A stretch of DNA of 64,000 bases from Desulfobacula toluolica Tol2 (GCF_000307105.1 NC_018645.1:1500578-1564577); one strand, 5' to 3'; numbered from the stretch's first letter, positions 26,522 through 35,382 are shown. Made by a program: numbers and translations. Notes: a model not told the origin generated them from the sequence alone.

Positions 26522-27925
26522 ATGAAATCGGGATGGAAATGGTTTGAGATATCAAGCCTTCTGTTTCTTATCACCCTGGATGCCTTGCTGTTTGTTCTCA
26601 GCACCATACTTTTTTCGGAAAAAATGGGCAGGGGGCTGATTATCAGTTTGAGTGCATTCATCTTTATGTCGGGCGTCACTTTTTTCTTTGTAAAATTAAA
26701 AAGCAAGGGCTGTTTTGAAAACAAAAAAGCAAAAAAACAGATCATTGCGGCCCTGTGTGCTGCCGGCCTGTTTACTCTGGCCCTTTTTGTTCCGACCGAG
26801 CAAAGCAGCCGTTCAGACGTTCTTGGCTCAACTGATATCAAGGGGGAACAGCAGCGGTATGATGCAAGGGAACAGCCGGGGGCGGAGCTGTATACTGATA
26901 TGAACGATGCGGTTCCAACAGATCAGTTGACTCTTTCCATCTATGATATCTGTGTGGGAAAAGTTTCTTATAAAGTACACAGGGATGGAACACCTGCATC
27001 CCCCAGAATAGAGGTAACAAATCCCCAAGTCCTGACAGATCATATCAAGGATCAGGCAAAAGCACTGGGTGCAAGGGTGGTGGGCGTTACTGAACTTGAT
27101 TCAACCTATGTGTTTACAAATGATCATGCAGGCAATCCCATCAGGCTTTCTCATCCCAATGCAATTGTCGTGGGAAAGGATCTTAAATATACACTGGCCA
27201 GCCCGACAGCTCCTCTTCCCTGGGAAGAGATGTATTCTTCCATTCCAGAGGAACTTGCTGCAGCCCTGTCCGGCCGGGTGGTTAAGTCGGCAGAAAAGAT
27301 ATCAGACAAAGATCTGGAAGAGTTGAAACAAGCCATGAGATTTTTTTCCGAAGGCGGAAAAACCGCAGTTGAACTGGCAAGGTTTATCCGGGGGATGGGG
27401 TATTCGGCAAGAGCCCATTATACCAGGTGGAGCGAGGTTCAGATCATTCCCCTTGCCATAAAGGCAGGGCTTGGAGAGCTGGCGCGAAACGGCATGATCA
27501 TTAACAAAGAAATGGGGCCCAGGGGGTCGTTTGCCGTTGTTACAACTGATCTGCCCCTTGTGTTTGACCGGCCAATCAGGCTTGGTATCAAAGAGTTCTG
27601 CAATACCTGTAAAAAATGTGCTGATTATTGCCCTGTAAAAGCCATCCCTTTTGGTTCTCCAAATTGGGTCAGAGGCGCTTTGAAATGGTCTGTTGACGGG
27701 AAAAGATGCGGCGACTACCTGGTTTCCAATCCAAAATGCCTGGCCTGCATCGGGTCATGTCCTTATAACAAACCCGATAATATACTGCATGACGCAGCAA
27801 ACTTTATGGTTTCAAAAAGATCCAGGCTGACCAACTGGCTGATGGTAAAAATAGACGATCTTCTGGGATACGGTCAAATGGCTGCGCCTGATCCCAAATT
27901 TCTTGAACAATTGAATCAGGGTTGA
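26522..27925 (+). CDS. rdhA: Second, shorter reductive dehalogenase homologue with N-terminal membrane helices
   Basis: A 467-aa protein. Three membrane helices (about residues 8-30, 36-57 and 75-90) separated by positively charged loops precede a compact RdhA-like corrinoid domain. Two Fe-S motifs follow: CNTCKKCADYCPVKAIP near residue 360 and CLACIGSCPYNKP near residue 406. It lacks about 170 residues relative to the first dehalogenase. The epoxyqueuosine reductase QueG shares this fold, but QueG is cytosolic and has no membrane helices. Whether it is a catalyst or an electron-transfer partner of the first enzyme cannot be told. The ATG follows GGATTGTA, a weak site. Confidence 0.82.
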   Translation: MKSGWKWFEISSLLFLITLDALLFVLSTILFSEKMGRGLIISLSAFIFMSGVTFFFVKLKSKGCFENKKAKKQIIAALCAAGLFTLALFVPTEQSSRSDVLGSTDIKGEQQRYDAREQPGAELYTDMNDAVPTDQLTLSIYDICVGKVSYKVHRDGTPASPRIEVTNPQVLTDHIKDQAKALGARVVGVTELDSTYVFTNDHAGNPIRLSHPNAIVVGKDLKYTLASPTAPLPWEEMYSSIPEELAAALSGRVVKSAEKISDKDLEELKQAMRFFSEGGKTAVELARFIRGMGYSARAHYTRWSEVQIIPLAIKAGLGELARNGMIINKEMGPRGSFAVVTTDLPLVFDRPIRLGIKEFCNTCKKCADYCPVKAIPFGSPNWVRGALKWSVDGKRCGDYLVSNPKCLACIGSCPYNKPDNILHDAANFMVSKRSRLTNWLMVKIDDLLGYGQMAAPDPKFLEQLNQG

Positions 27926-27928
27926 ATT

Positions 27929-28126
27929 TTGAACGATACACACAATCACACAAAGACTTTGTTGGCAAGACTGAACAGCAGCAGATATGCCGGTCTTGTC
28001 TGGCTTGTCCTGGCCGGCAGCCTTGCAGGTTGCGGATTCAATATTGCATTCGGCACTTTTTTTCTGGATATGCAGGGCCTTTTAGGCGGTGCAATCAGCG
28101 GGGTTCTGATCCATGCGATTTCATAA
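27929..28126 (+). CDS. Small membrane protein (RdhB-like position)
   Basis: A 65-aa protein with one or two hydrophobic segments (YAGLVWLVLAGSLAGCGFNI and a glycine-rich second one). The start is TTG at 27929, three bases after the stop of the second dehalogenase, with AGGG about eight bases before it. No family is recognised. By position it parallels the small membrane gene after the first dehalogenase. Confidence 0.5.
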   Translation: MNDTHNHTKTLLARLNSSRYAGLVWLVLAGSLAGCGFNIAFGTFFLDMQGLLGGAISGVLIHAIS

Positions 28127-28128
28127 AT

Positions 28129-28219
28129 TAATTAACGGCCATGGCAGATCAAAATGGTGCAACAAAAAACAAAAAAGATTTGATTTCAAGATGTTAAAAA
28201 TTGTTTTGTACAAAAAAAG
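28129..28219 (+). repeat. Two-hairpin leader element, copy E
   Basis: Shares the core ATTAACGGCCATGGCAGATC and a following AACAAA stretch with copies at 31592, 39213, 39285, 41622 and 53880. ACAAAA (28169-28174) pairs with TTTTGT (28204-28209), and the second hairpin is followed by an A-rich tract instead of T. It ends nine bases before the next start codon. Confidence 0.5.
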
Positions 28220-28227
28220 GCAGTGAT

Positions 28228-28584
28228 ATGACAGATTTGTTTTTGAATATTATTCCCAATGCAATCCTTGCAGGCATTGGTGTCTACATCATCATAACGG
28301 CATTGTTAAAGGATCTTATACCCGGTAATCAAACCGCTACAGTGCTTACGGCACCCGGACAGTTTGATCCTGACATGGGCGGCAACGCCTGTTTTGCAAT
28401 GCATCTGCCGTTAAGGGTGATTTTGGATGACAACTCGGTTACCACCGCATATATCAGCGCCTGCAACATGTGCATGAATAGCGTTAAGCAAGGTGACCGG
28501 GTCTGTCTTGACACAAGCGGGGACTGTTTGACCGCAAAAAAAATCATGACCGCAAAAAAAAATATGGCAGGAAGAACATCATGA
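28228..28584 (+). CDS. Small protein with one N-terminal membrane helix, unknown function
   Basis: A 118-aa protein with a single membrane anchor (residues about 8-27) and a soluble domain containing four cysteines (ACFAMH, SACNMCMN and VCLDTS segments). No family is recognised. ATG 28228 is chosen over an in-frame start at 28201 because the first lies inside the leader element. The stop overlaps the ATG of the permease gene, so the two are coupled. Confidence 0.6.
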   Translation: MTDLFLNIIPNAILAGIGVYIIITALLKDLIPGNQTATVLTAPGQFDPDMGGNACFAMHLPLRVILDDNSVTTAYISACNMCMNSVKQGDRVCLDTSGDCLTAKKIMTAKKNMAGRTS

Positions 28585-30035
28585 TGGGCATGGCCGCACT
28601 CTTTTTTTTTCTTTTTCTTCTTCTTGCATCCTTCAGGCAATGGATAAGGCAGGATGTGCTGCCTCTTCAGTCCATCCTGGTGCTGGGGTCTCTGGTGCTT
28701 GTTGTCATGGCCATGGTTTTTAACGTTGAATTCAGGGTGTCCCAGATTTTTTCGGCAGCAACCCTTCATCCCATTACCGCAACCATTGCCGGTTTTTTGC
28801 TGGCAGGTGCCGTGGACGCAGCAGGCGGGTTCAAGGCTGCGGCAAAAATTTTAACCCGCATCTCCCAAGGCAGGATTCTGGGGCTTTCCGGCACGATCTT
28901 TTTGCTGGTGAACGTACCCACCATATTTGCCATGCCCTGCGGCAGAGTCTGGGCAGCCGCCCTTATCCCCGCCACCATCATGTTCGGCATGACAGTGGCA
29001 CGCCTACAGAACCGGCCGTCTCTTGTGCCGGCAATTGTCTTTGGCCTGATCGTGAATGCTGCGGCATCCTGCGGCCCGTCTCCGCTGGGAGGCATCGGCA
29101 TGATTGTTGAGGGAACAGCAGGATATGCCCTTCACGCCTTTTCCAATTCCCAGCAGATTTCCATCATGGTTATAACCATTTTGACCATGTTTCTGGTGGC
29201 TTTTTTTTCAAAGATCACTGTTCCCATGGACGAGGCCGGGCCGGAAAACCGGGAGGTCAAAACGCTGCCTGATTCCGCCTATTTTGCATTTTTTTTGTAT
29301 ATGGCCGGTCTGGGAGCGGTTTTTATCTTTGAGCCTCCCGTACCCATTCAGACCGTACTGCTGGTCATGACCATCTTTGTCATGGCTGTGGGAAATGTGG
29401 GCTTTAAAAGCCTTGTTGCCGGCATTATCATTCACCCGGTAACGGCCATGGTGGCTGGATTCATGATGGCCGGAGCCCTTATGGTTACAGGCGGGTTTGA
29501 GGCATTGACAACCCTGCTTGTCTGGCTTGCCACACACACTCCCCTGGGGTTTGTCGGGGTGGGTGTGGTATTGATCTACATCCCGGTTATCTTCCCCATG
29601 CCCTGCGGCAGAATTACGGCGGCGGCTCTGCTGCCCGGTGTTTTGATGTTTGGGATGGAAGTGAGCAAAAGCACAGGGATAGACCATTGCCTTCCGGTCA
29701 TGCTGGTGGGTTTTGTGGTCTGCTGTGCCGCCTCCTGCGCTCCGTCTCCCCTGGGTGGTATCGGCGGCATTGGTGAAGGGAACCTGAGACTGAAAAGCGG
29801 CATAACTGCAAATGCCCTTCAAATCAGTATCCTGCTGGGTGCGCCTGTTGCAGGACTGATTGTCGCCGGTATCGGGCTGACAAACCGTATGTTCATGCTC
29901 GATGAGATGGCGGTTTCAATCGGAATTGCCGTCATCTGCGGGATACTTACCAATATTCTTTCCGGCTATAAACCCTGCAAGCCTGGGGGGATTCTCGGCG
30001 GCATTCTCGTGGGTGTGCTGATAATGGTGCTTTAA
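28581..30035 (+). CDS. Internally duplicated 12-helix permease, unknown substrate
   Basis: A 484-aa polytopic protein of two homologous halves. HP(I/V)TA occurs at residues 63 and 285, MPCGR with following AAAL at 119 and 341, and SC(G/A)PSPLGGIG at 164 and 386. Each pair is offset by exactly 222 residues. Such inverted- or direct-repeat halves with discontinuous helices are typical of ion-transporter superfamily carriers, but I do not recognise the family. The conserved cysteines in both PCGR and SCxPSPLGG motifs are unusual. Placed between dehalogenases and Fe-S proteins, it may move halide, an organic acid or a substrate; this is inference. Confidence 0.75.
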   Translation: MMGMAALFFFLFLLLASFRQWIRQDVLPLQSILVLGSLVLVVMAMVFNVEFRVSQIFSAATLHPITATIAGFLLAGAVDAAGGFKAAAKILTRISQGRILGLSGTIFLLVNVPTIFAMPCGRVWAAALIPATIMFGMTVARLQNRPSLVPAIVFGLIVNAAASCGPSPLGGIGMIVEGTAGYALHAFSNSQQISIMVITILTMFLVAFFSKITVPMDEAGPENREVKTLPDSAYFAFFLYMAGLGAVFIFEPPVPIQTVLLVMTIFVMAVGNVGFKSLVAGIIIHPVTAMVAGFMMAGALMVTGGFEALTTLLVWLATHTPLGFVGVGVVLIYIPVIFPMPCGRITAAALLPGVLMFGMEVSKSTGIDHCLPVMLVGFVVCCAASCAPSPLGGIGGIGEGNLRLKSGITANALQISILLGAPVAGLIVAGIGLTNRMFMLDEMAVSIGIAVICGILTNILSGYKPCKPGGILGGILVGVLIMVL

Positions 30036-30052
30036 TAATCTATGGTGCTATA

Positions 30053-30529
30053 ATGAAAAAAAAATTTTTATACATAAATGTTTTTTGTTATCTGTGTATT
30101 GCCGCTTTTCTTGCCGCCACCATCGGTACATCCTTGAAGTCAGGATATCCATGGGCCATGACCTGTTATAACTGCGTGCTGGGACGGCAGATCTGTCCTC
30201 TGGGAATTGATCCCTATGGCTTTATATCGGCTGCCATCACCAATGATCCTGAAATTTATGTGAGTGCAACCAACATACGGATGAAACTTGGAAAAGCCTT
30301 GGATATTGATCCGAATATGACCCTGATCCTTCCGGACAAGTCTCTGGTGACTGCTCAAACATTATCTTTGACCCAAAAGGATTTGGATTATGAAGTTACC
30401 ACACACAAAATAAAGGTTAAGGATGCCGCAACTTTCTGTCCTCTTTGCGGCAATTGTGACAGGGTGTGTCCCATTAATCTGCCGGTTTTAAAAATAATTG
30501 AGGACTTAAAAGACGATGGAAAATTCTAA
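30053..30529 (+). CDS. Membrane-anchored Fe-S protein
   Basis: A 158-aa protein with an N-terminal membrane helix (residues about 5-26). Two cysteine motifs follow: CYNCVLGRQICPLGIDP near residue 38 and a typical 4Fe-4S motif, CPLCGNCDRVCPINLP, near residue 130. It probably transfers electrons at the membrane, most simply to the dehalogenases. Its 3' end overlaps the next Fe-S gene by 14 bases. Confidence 0.78.
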   Translation: MKKKFLYINVFCYLCIAAFLAATIGTSLKSGYPWAMTCYNCVLGRQICPLGIDPYGFISAAITNDPEIYVSATNIRMKLGKALDIDPNMTLILPDKSLVTAQTLSLTQKDLDYEVTTHKIKVKDAATFCPLCGNCDRVCPINLPVLKIIEDLKDDGKF

Positions 30530-31235
30530 CCGTGAAAAAAAACGGTCCTATGCAGGGCTTTTGATGCTGATTTTGTTTCTTGGTATTGCCGGAGGGGTAT
30601 ATGTGATTCAAACCGATCTGAAAAAAATATTTCCCGGCACCTATCCAGGTGTTGTGCCTCCCATTCAGGCAAAGTTCTTTTTTTTACGAGACATGATTGA
30701 AATAAGGCTGTCCAGGGAGCCGTCATCAGACCGGATTGTTATTTTTGCCTATGATGATGCGGGCCGCCAGGTGACAATCTTAAAACCCATATATGACCGG
30801 GTGGTGAAAGTTATGCCGGGTGATCTTGCCGACTTTCGTGTTGATTTTACAAAAGGGAAAACCCCTGGATTCGAGGTTTTTAAAAAAGCCAATAATCTTA
30901 TGGAAGAGGTGAATTTTTTTGACCTTATGATTGCTGCAAAAGCCGAAAATTTAAAATTCGGGGTTCAAGAATGCCTTTATCCTGCGTGTTCCATGTGTGT
31001 ATCTGTCTGCCCGGTCATTGCAAACGGGGTGATCACCATGCCGCGCCTGGAAGATGGGCGCATACACCCCGTTATTAAACATGGCGGGTGTCCGCGATCC
31101 GGCAAATGTTTTTCTTTGTGTAAAATGGGGGTTATCTATAAGACGGATTTGCGGCTGAGCATAAAACCGGAATATTTGGATAAAGGCAATGAGGACTGGT
31201 CATATTTTGATACAAAAAAAGGAAGACAGCAATAA
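30516..31235 (+). CDS. Membrane-anchored Fe-S protein with extracytoplasmic domain
   Basis: A 239-aa protein: basic N-terminus, one membrane helix (residues about 13-32), a domain of about 110 residues without known match, then a cysteine-rich region (CLYPACSMCVSVCPVIANG and CPRSGKCFSLCKMG) consistent with two Fe-S clusters. The charge distribution predicts that the cysteine region lies outside the membrane. It overlaps both neighbours and belongs to the same operon. Confidence 0.75.
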   Translation: MENSNREKKRSYAGLLMLILFLGIAGGVYVIQTDLKKIFPGTYPGVVPPIQAKFFFLRDMIEIRLSREPSSDRIVIFAYDDAGRQVTILKPIYDRVVKVMPGDLADFRVDFTKGKTPGFEVFKKANNLMEEVNFFDLMIAAKAENLKFGVQECLYPACSMCVSVCPVIANGVITMPRLEDGRIHPVIKHGGCPRSGKCFSLCKMGVIYKTDLRLSIKPEYLDKGNEDWSYFDTKKGRQQ

Positions 31236-31555
31236 TGTTTCTGGCCCTGTACACTTCCTGCGTGATTATCTGCGTAGGGCTTTTGATCTATTCGATTGTT
31301 TTTCAAATCATCAACAAACGTCTCCAGGTTATGCTCTGTACGGAATGCCGTCAATGCATGGCAGTCTGTCCGCTACTGTCCAAGGGGTGCAACCCAATGG
31401 AAATCATGCTGGGTGCTAAAATTGATCAGCTTGACCAGGTCATGGGGCAGGGCGGGGCTTTGTGCGTGAGCTGCAAAAAATGCCAAAAGGCTTGTCCCAG
31501 GGGACTTGCACCCTTTGAGGAAGTTGAAAAATGGAAAAACCTTAACCTGGAATAA
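31235..31555 (+). CDS. HdrC-like small Fe-S protein with membrane helix
   Basis: A 106-aa protein with an N-terminal membrane helix (residues about 4-27) followed by two classic 4Fe-4S motifs, CTECRQCMAVCP and CVSCKKCQKACP. This is the HdrC/GlpC-type dicluster arrangement. The positive residues after the helix place the clusters on the cytoplasmic side, opposite to the prediction for the two preceding proteins. The ATG overlaps the previous stop (TAATG). It may be the entry point of electrons into the system. Confidence 0.78.
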   Translation: MFLALYTSCVIICVGLLIYSIVFQIINKRLQVMLCTECRQCMAVCPLLSKGCNPMEIMLGAKIDQLDQVMGQGGALCVSCKKCQKACPRGLAPFEEVEKWKNLNLE

Positions 31556-31591
31556 CTGCCGCGGCATACCTGGTAGTTCTTTCTGGTTTGC

Positions 31592-31690
31592 CTATAACTG
31601 TCACGGGCAGACTTGGTCTTTCACCTTGGTTTGCCCACAAAAAAGATTGAAAGTCGCTGTTTGAACTTTTAAAGATTTTTTTGGAAAGAA
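31592..31690 (+). repeat. Two-hairpin leader element, copy A
   Basis: GGGCAGAC (31605-31612) pairs with GTTTGCCC (31629-31636). AAAGTC then pairs with GATTTT, and a T-run follows (to 31682). The element ends about 27 bases before the ATG of the PpiC-type gene and lies in its orientation. It is closely similar to copy B. Confidence 0.65.
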
Positions 31691-31716
31691 TATTAATTGA
31701 AAAAGGATAAAAAAAA

Positions 31717-32730
31717 ATGAAAAAAATACCTCTTATTATTTGTTTAATACCAGCTCTGTTTATTGGGCTGTTTTACGGCATCACAGCTGCAGCTTCTTCG
31801 TTAAACGATGAGGTACAGTCAGATGAAAAAGAAGGTGTTGTTGTTGCCGTGATCAACGGATCAAAAATTTACAGGACAGCTCTGGATCTTGAGGTTAAAA
31901 GCCTTACCGCCCATCTTCTGAGCCTGGGTGATCCAGTGCCCAAGTCAGATGAACCTGAAATAAGAAAAAAAGCCCTGGAAAGCCTTATTAATGCCGAAAT
32001 CCTATATACGGCAGGCCTGAAAGCCGGATATGATATTGATGCAGCATTAATTGACCAGGAAATTCAACAGGTTAAAGATCAATTTGAAACACCCGCTGAT
32101 TATCAAAAAATGCTTGAAAGCATCCATTTTACTGAAAATCAATTGAGACGACATTTTAAAAAAGGCCTGGTTGTTAAAAATTTTGTGGAGCAGGAATTTG
32201 AAAAAAAAGTGATCGTAACTCCCCGGGATATCCGGCAATATTACACTGATCATCCTGAAAAATTCAACCGGCCGGAAGAAGTTAAGGCCAGCCATATTCT
32301 TATCAAGCTGGATGAAAACGCCACACCTGCACAGAAAATAAATGCAAAAAAAGAAATTGAAACCATCCTGGCCCAGATCAAGGCAGGCAAAGATTTTGCC
32401 ACCCTTGCAAAAGCCCTGTCCCAATGCCCCAGCAACAGCGATGGGGGAGATCTTGGCTATTTTAAAAGAGGAGTCATGGAAAAAAGCTTTGAAGATGCCG
32501 CTTTTTCACTTGAACCCGGCCAATCAAGCGGTATTGTCTTAACAAGTTTTGGATATCACATTATCACTGTCACCGGCAAAAAGCTTGAAAGCACGGTTCC
32601 TTTTGAAAAAGCTGAAAAAAGAATCCAGCGGCATTTGACCCTCCATCGATCCAAGGCGCTTTTAGATAAATTTGTAGACCTGCAGAGGCAATCGGCAACC
32701 ATTGATATTGAGAAACAGCCGGAGGCATAA
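31717..32730 (+). CDS. SurA/PpiC-type periplasmic peptidyl-prolyl isomerase
   Basis: A 337-aa exported protein. The signal peptide covers residues 1-about 27 (cleavage near TAAASS). A SurA_N-like chaperone region follows (about 40-175). A parvulin domain (about 185-290) contains VKASHILIKLDENATPAQ, FATLAKALSQCPSNSDGGDL, GYFKRGVMEKSFE and the FGYHIITV ending. It probably helps fold envelope proteins in the periplasm. AAGGA precedes the ATG. A two-hairpin leader element is just upstream. Confidence 0.88.
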   Translation: MKKIPLIICLIPALFIGLFYGITAAASSLNDEVQSDEKEGVVVAVINGSKIYRTALDLEVKSLTAHLLSLGDPVPKSDEPEIRKKALESLINAEILYTAGLKAGYDIDAALIDQEIQQVKDQFETPADYQKMLESIHFTENQLRRHFKKGLVVKNFVEQEFEKKVIVTPRDIRQYYTDHPEKFNRPEEVKASHILIKLDENATPAQKINAKKEIETILAQIKAGKDFATLAKALSQCPSNSDGGDLGYFKRGVMEKSFEDAAFSLEPGQSSGIVLTSFGYHIITVTGKKLESTVPFEKAEKRIQRHLTLHRSKALLDKFVDLQRQSATIDIEKQPEA

Positions 32731-32806
32731 TTTGCTGGTTAATGAGTTTTAATATTTTTAAGGCAAGTGGGGGGGCATAGGCTCAATGGGATCAGGCTTG
32801 TGTTAT

Positions 32807-32824
32807 TGTTAGCTTTTGCTAACA
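32807..32824. repeat. Short hairpin in the intergenic region after the PpiC-type gene
   Basis: TGTTAGC-TTTT-GCTAACA is a perfect seven-pair stem with a four-base loop; the flanks GATCAGG and CTTGATC partly extend it. No T-run follows, so it is not a clear intrinsic terminator. The surrounding 32731-32955 holds no supported gene. Confidence 0.4.
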
Positions 32825-32955
32825 CCTTGATCATAAGGAGGCCTTCAAAAAAGAGTGCCGACAATGCAGGCATGATCCTTGATCTGTTGGAAAATATAGG
32901 TGTCAAATGCACGGCAGGTATTTTAGCCGCGTTATGATTCTTATTTTATGTGTTT

Positions 32956-35382
32956 TCAGATTCCTGTTTTATATTGGGCGTTGGTGGATGGATGAATAAT
33001 TTGTTTGAGTTCTTTTTTTGAATCAGGTTTTGAATCAGGTTTTGAATCAGGTTTTGAATCAGGTTTTGAATCAGGTTTTGAATCAGGTTTTGAATCAGGT
33101 TTTGAATCAGGTCTTGAATCAGGACTTCCATTTATAAGATTCTCAAAAAGCCGTACGATTCCGGATTTATCCATATCCATTGTATCAATTTTCGTTCCGG
33201 TTTTTATATCCCTTAAGTCAATGAAAAAACCGGAAAAAAGATCCGGCAAATCAGTGACAATATCTGTATTCAGGAAATTAATATTATTATACATGCAATG
33301 ATAGTCCCCCTTTTTTTTATCAATCAAAAAGCAAACCTTTTTTAAATTTGTGATTGAGCAGGATTTATTACACTCTTGAATACATTCATCATCAATCTTG
33401 GTTTTTTTGCACCCAATGGTCTGATGAAATAAGCATTGCCTGCTGGTTAGAAGCAAAATAGGGTGATATATACTATAGTACAGTTTGAAATCATCAGGAC
33501 TGACAATCCTTTTTATTTGATTTTTATTGATTTCATTTGAAATAAATGAGCCGCAACAATTAAACTTTTCTTTTATGCATAAAAGACTGAAGGAATTGGT
33601 ATTGTTAAGATAAGGCCCTGCGATCCAGGCAATTTTGTTTTCATAGGCTTTGTAAGCGATTCCGGTGTTGTTTGTTACAATGAGTTTTGGTTGCACCTGC
33701 TTGAGAAATTCCACTGCCGCAGTATAGCTTTTTCCTATCAAAACAGGCGGGAACCAGGCAATTAAATTTTTATTTTTTTGGAAAAGTTCTATGAGTTCGG
33801 CAATTTTATTTTCAAGGCAATCAGGGAGCTTATAATAGATATCGGCTGAAGTTGTATTGCACAGGTACAGATCCTTTGGGGAGGATATCAATACACAAAG
33901 AGAGGGTTTGGTTTTTAATTTGCTTTGTTTGTTTAAGACGGGAACTTTAATCGGTGCAACAATAGGTTTTGAGCCGTTTAAGAGGAATGCAATTTCATTT
34001 TTCATTGAAGTGAGTTCTTGAAACGGTATAAAAAGATCTTTTTGCAGATTTTTTAAGTCTATCTGCTCAATGTAAAATTTTGTATTATTCAAGCTCTTAA
34101 ATCTTTTTTCTATGGCGCTATGGTCAATGGTGTGTTTGTCTGCATTGATAAGATTGTTTTTTGAAAATACAGCAAATGAAGTTTCAGGTGTTTTTGCCGA
34201 TATTTTCAAAGGGGCATTTGTTTTTCCTGAGATGCTTATGGTTAAAGGAGTTTTTGCTATGCTTAAATCTTTGATTCTGTCTTTAACTGTTGTTATAATT
34301 TTTGTTTTTTCATCATAAAGTTCTTGTTTGATTTTTTCCATGCTGTTGGTTGCCGAACAGCTTTTGCTCTTTTTTTTTATCTCAAAAAGATGCTTTGCTG
34401 AATTATCCCGGGGATTATCAATAAACATATGTTTATTAATATCTCCCTTTAAATAGGCATTTGAAAAATCCCGGTTAAAAACTTTATAAAGGTCAATGTT
34501 GTCACTTGTTAAATTTTTTGTATTGTCTGTATTAGTTGCTGCATAATCTGTGTTATCTGCATTGTAAGCATTATCGACTCCGCCATGGTCATAAAAATTC
34601 AGGATTTGTTTTTTCCAGCAGTTCACCACGGTATATACATAATGAAATTTTTTTATTCTTCCTTCTATTTTAAGGGAATCAACCCCTGCATCATACAGGT
34701 TTTTGAGATCAAAGTATGCTGAATTATCCTTAAGATTAAGAGGAAAATCCTTGCCCGCAGGGGTGGTCATATATCTGTCTCTGCAAGGTTGACTGCAGCG
34801 GCCTCGATTTCCTGAATTGCCTCCGAGAATGGAACTTATGTAACAAAGTCCTGAAAAAGAGATGCAATAGGACCCATGGACAAACACTTCGGTTGAGATA
34901 TTGTTTTCACGGGCAATTGGGGTCAACTCTTTTATCTCATCAATATTCAACTCTCGTGACAGATTAACCCGGGCAGCAGCAAGTTTATTTAAAAAAAGTA
35001 TCTGGCCTTTATTATGTGTGGTGCATTGTGTGGATGCATGTATTTCAAGGTCTTTAAAATATTTGGACAACAAATAAAACAATCCTGAATCCTGAACAAT
35101 TACGCCGTCAATCTTTGTGTTTACAACTTTGTTAAGCAATCTTACAAGAGCTGGAATTTCACTTTCCAGTATGATTATATTCAGGGTTAGAAAAACTTTG
35201 CAGTTGTGCTTATGAGCAAGATTTAAAATTCCGTTTAAATCTTCAAAATTTATATTTGCCGCCCTGTTTCTGGCATTAAATTTAATCAGCCCACAGTATA
35301 CTGCATCCGCTCCTGCCAGGATGGCGGCCTTTATGGAATCAATGTCTCCGCCAGGTGCCATTAATTCAAACTTGTTTTTCAT
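32956..35382 (-). CDS. U32-family (RlhA/TrhP-like) protein with C-terminal KPDS repeats
   Basis: An 808-aa protein beginning KFELMAPGGDIDSIKAAILA, the usual start of U32 'peptidases'. The conserved block VFVHGSYCISFSGLCYISS with GNRGRCSQPCRDRY carries the family cysteines. Members such as RlhA and TrhP make hydroxycytidine or hydroxyuridine in RNA, so the old peptidase name is probably misleading. Homologues are about 450-650 aa; here a long middle region and C-terminal domain follow. The tail holds about nine KPDS-type units coded by a 12-bp tandem repeat. An in-frame start at 35472 would add 30 poorly supported residues. Confidence 0.82.
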   Translation of the reverse strand: MKNKFELMAPGGDIDSIKAAILAGADAVYCGLIKFNARNRAANINFEDLNGILNLAHKHNCKVFLTLNIIILESEIPALVRLLNKVVNTKIDGVIVQDSGLFYLLSKYFKDLEIHASTQCTTHNKGQILFLNKLAAARVNLSRELNIDEIKELTPIARENNISTEVFVHGSYCISFSGLCYISSILGGNSGNRGRCSQPCRDRYMTTPAGKDFPLNLKDNSAYFDLKNLYDAGVDSLKIEGRIKKFHYVYTVVNCWKKQILNFYDHGGVDNAYNADNTDYAATNTDNTKNLTSDNIDLYKVFNRDFSNAYLKGDINKHMFIDNPRDNSAKHLFEIKKKSKSCSATNSMEKIKQELYDEKTKIITTVKDRIKDLSIAKTPLTISISGKTNAPLKISAKTPETSFAVFSKNNLINADKHTIDHSAIEKRFKSLNNTKFYIEQIDLKNLQKDLFIPFQELTSMKNEIAFLLNGSKPIVAPIKVPVLNKQSKLKTKPSLCVLISSPKDLYLCNTTSADIYYKLPDCLENKIAELIELFQKNKNLIAWFPPVLIGKSYTAAVEFLKQVQPKLIVTNNTGIAYKAYENKIAWIAGPYLNNTNSFSLLCIKEKFNCCGSFISNEINKNQIKRIVSPDDFKLYYSIYHPILLLTSRQCLFHQTIGCKKTKIDDECIQECNKSCSITNLKKVCFLIDKKKGDYHCMYNNINFLNTDIVTDLPDLFSGFFIDLRDIKTGTKIDTMDMDKSGIVRLFENLINGSPDSRPDSKPDSKPDSKPDSKPDSKPDSKPDSKPDSKKELKQIIHPSTNAQYKTGI
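33016..33123 (-). repeat. 12-bp tandem repeat (nine units) inside the U32 gene
   Basis: TTTTGAATCAGG is repeated eight times perfectly (33016-33111), with a ninth unit changed to TCTTGAATCAGG (33112-33123). On the minus strand each unit encodes four residues (KPDS, once RPDS). Being a multiple of three, changes in copy number alter length without breaking the frame. Confidence 0.95.

Noticed and set aside
32850-32938. Short frame (ADNAGMILDLLENIGVKCTA) after the PpiC-type gene
   Set aside because: It looks protein-like but has no start codon in context and no recognised family; too short to call a gene remnant.
33016-33123. Repeat array as a CRISPR
   Set aside because: The 12-bp units are contiguous with no spacers and lie in frame inside a coding sequence.
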